From positions 248,001-312,000 of IMG/VR virus record IMGVR_UViG_3300018065_000011: a stretch of DNA of 64,000 bases, one strand, 5' to 3'. Made by a program: the position numbers and the translations under genes. Shown in pieces: positions 63,972-64,000 of this stretch. Position 1 is the first letter of the stretch. Each line of letters begins with the position of its first letter. Source of the DNA: a virus. The notes under the pieces are model-generated. The model ran no database searches. It was not told where the DNA came from and was given only the letters and a program-made list of their open reading frames with translations.

Positions 63972-64000
63972 TGCCACCCAGAGACTACATGCCGCCTTTC
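63971..64000 (+). CDS. Next gene in the tail block, start only
   Basis: ATG 63971 overlaps the previous TGA (TGATG). Only the first ten codons (MPPRDYMPPF) are in the window. No function can be given. Confidence 0.55.
   Translation, partial: MPPRDYMPPF

Noticed and set aside
1-64000. Integration functions, IS elements or prophage attachment sites
   Set aside because: No integrase, transposase, or inverted-repeat-bounded element was recognised; mobile content appears limited to the homing-type genes.

Overview
This window is an internal piece of a large, contractile-tailed (myovirus-type) phage genome, probably a jumbo phage. The evidence is a near-complete tail and neck gene set in typical order: a giant tail sheath, a tube, two tail-chaperone-like genes, a tape measure, paired baseplate genes and a hub with an embedded lysozyme-like domain. 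The genes are closely packed, often with ATGA or GTGA overlaps, and no bacterial housekeeping genes are present. A lipoprotein signal, an overlapping spanin-like pair, a Tat-type signal peptide and an exported deacetylase suggest a Gram-negative host; the host itself cannot be named from this sequence.

Layout. (1) 1-11007, plus strand: virion and accessory structural genes, including three tandem paralogues (8526-11007) and a degenerate DnaQ-fold protein. (2) 11008-11451: a non-coding stretch with nested hairpins, probably a structured RNA. (3) 11452-16815: structural genes interrupted by two free-standing homing-endonuclease-like genes. (4) 16834-23899: accessory region with a Tat-exported protein, a sigma-like factor, and an array of small zinc-finger and membrane genes whose boundaries share the junction GAGGTTACGNNATGA. 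(5) 23851-29301: mixed-strand accessory genes: deacetylase operon (minus), winged-helix and ParB-like genes, a leader-peptide/hairpin unit, and two adjacent genes each broken by a short perfect tandem duplication. (6) 29389-37201: spanin-like pair, neck genes, actin-like ATPase, structural genes, FmdB zinc ribbon. (7) 37202-42803: structured leader and giant sheath. (8) 42884-45067: a zinc-finger/nuclease/methyltransferase fusion. (9) 44969-49044, minus strand: small regulators, a DUF932-like gene and a minimal family X polymerase fused to a SWIM finger. (10) 49145-50115: AdoMet-decarboxylase-like gene and an exported Cys-rich protein. (11) 50248-64000: tube to baseplate hub.

Regulation. Two promoter-like classes emerge by comparing gene heads. 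TAG-N6-TATA precedes six plus-strand genes or gene groups and is a candidate late promoter. GTAWACTY-N12-CGCGTAGA precedes three minus-strand units and one plus-strand unit, with the 12-base spacer exact in all four. The sigma-like protein at 17442 is an obvious candidate for reading one of them. Several heads carry stem-loops, two of which bury the Shine-Dalgarno sequence. Two genes appear to start at ATT and CTG.

All functional statements come from reading translations by eye; no database search was run. The strongest candidates for something new are the paired tandem-duplication frameshifts, the small-gene array, the bipartite promoter, the nuclease-methyltransferase fusion and the RNA at 11.0-11.4 kb.
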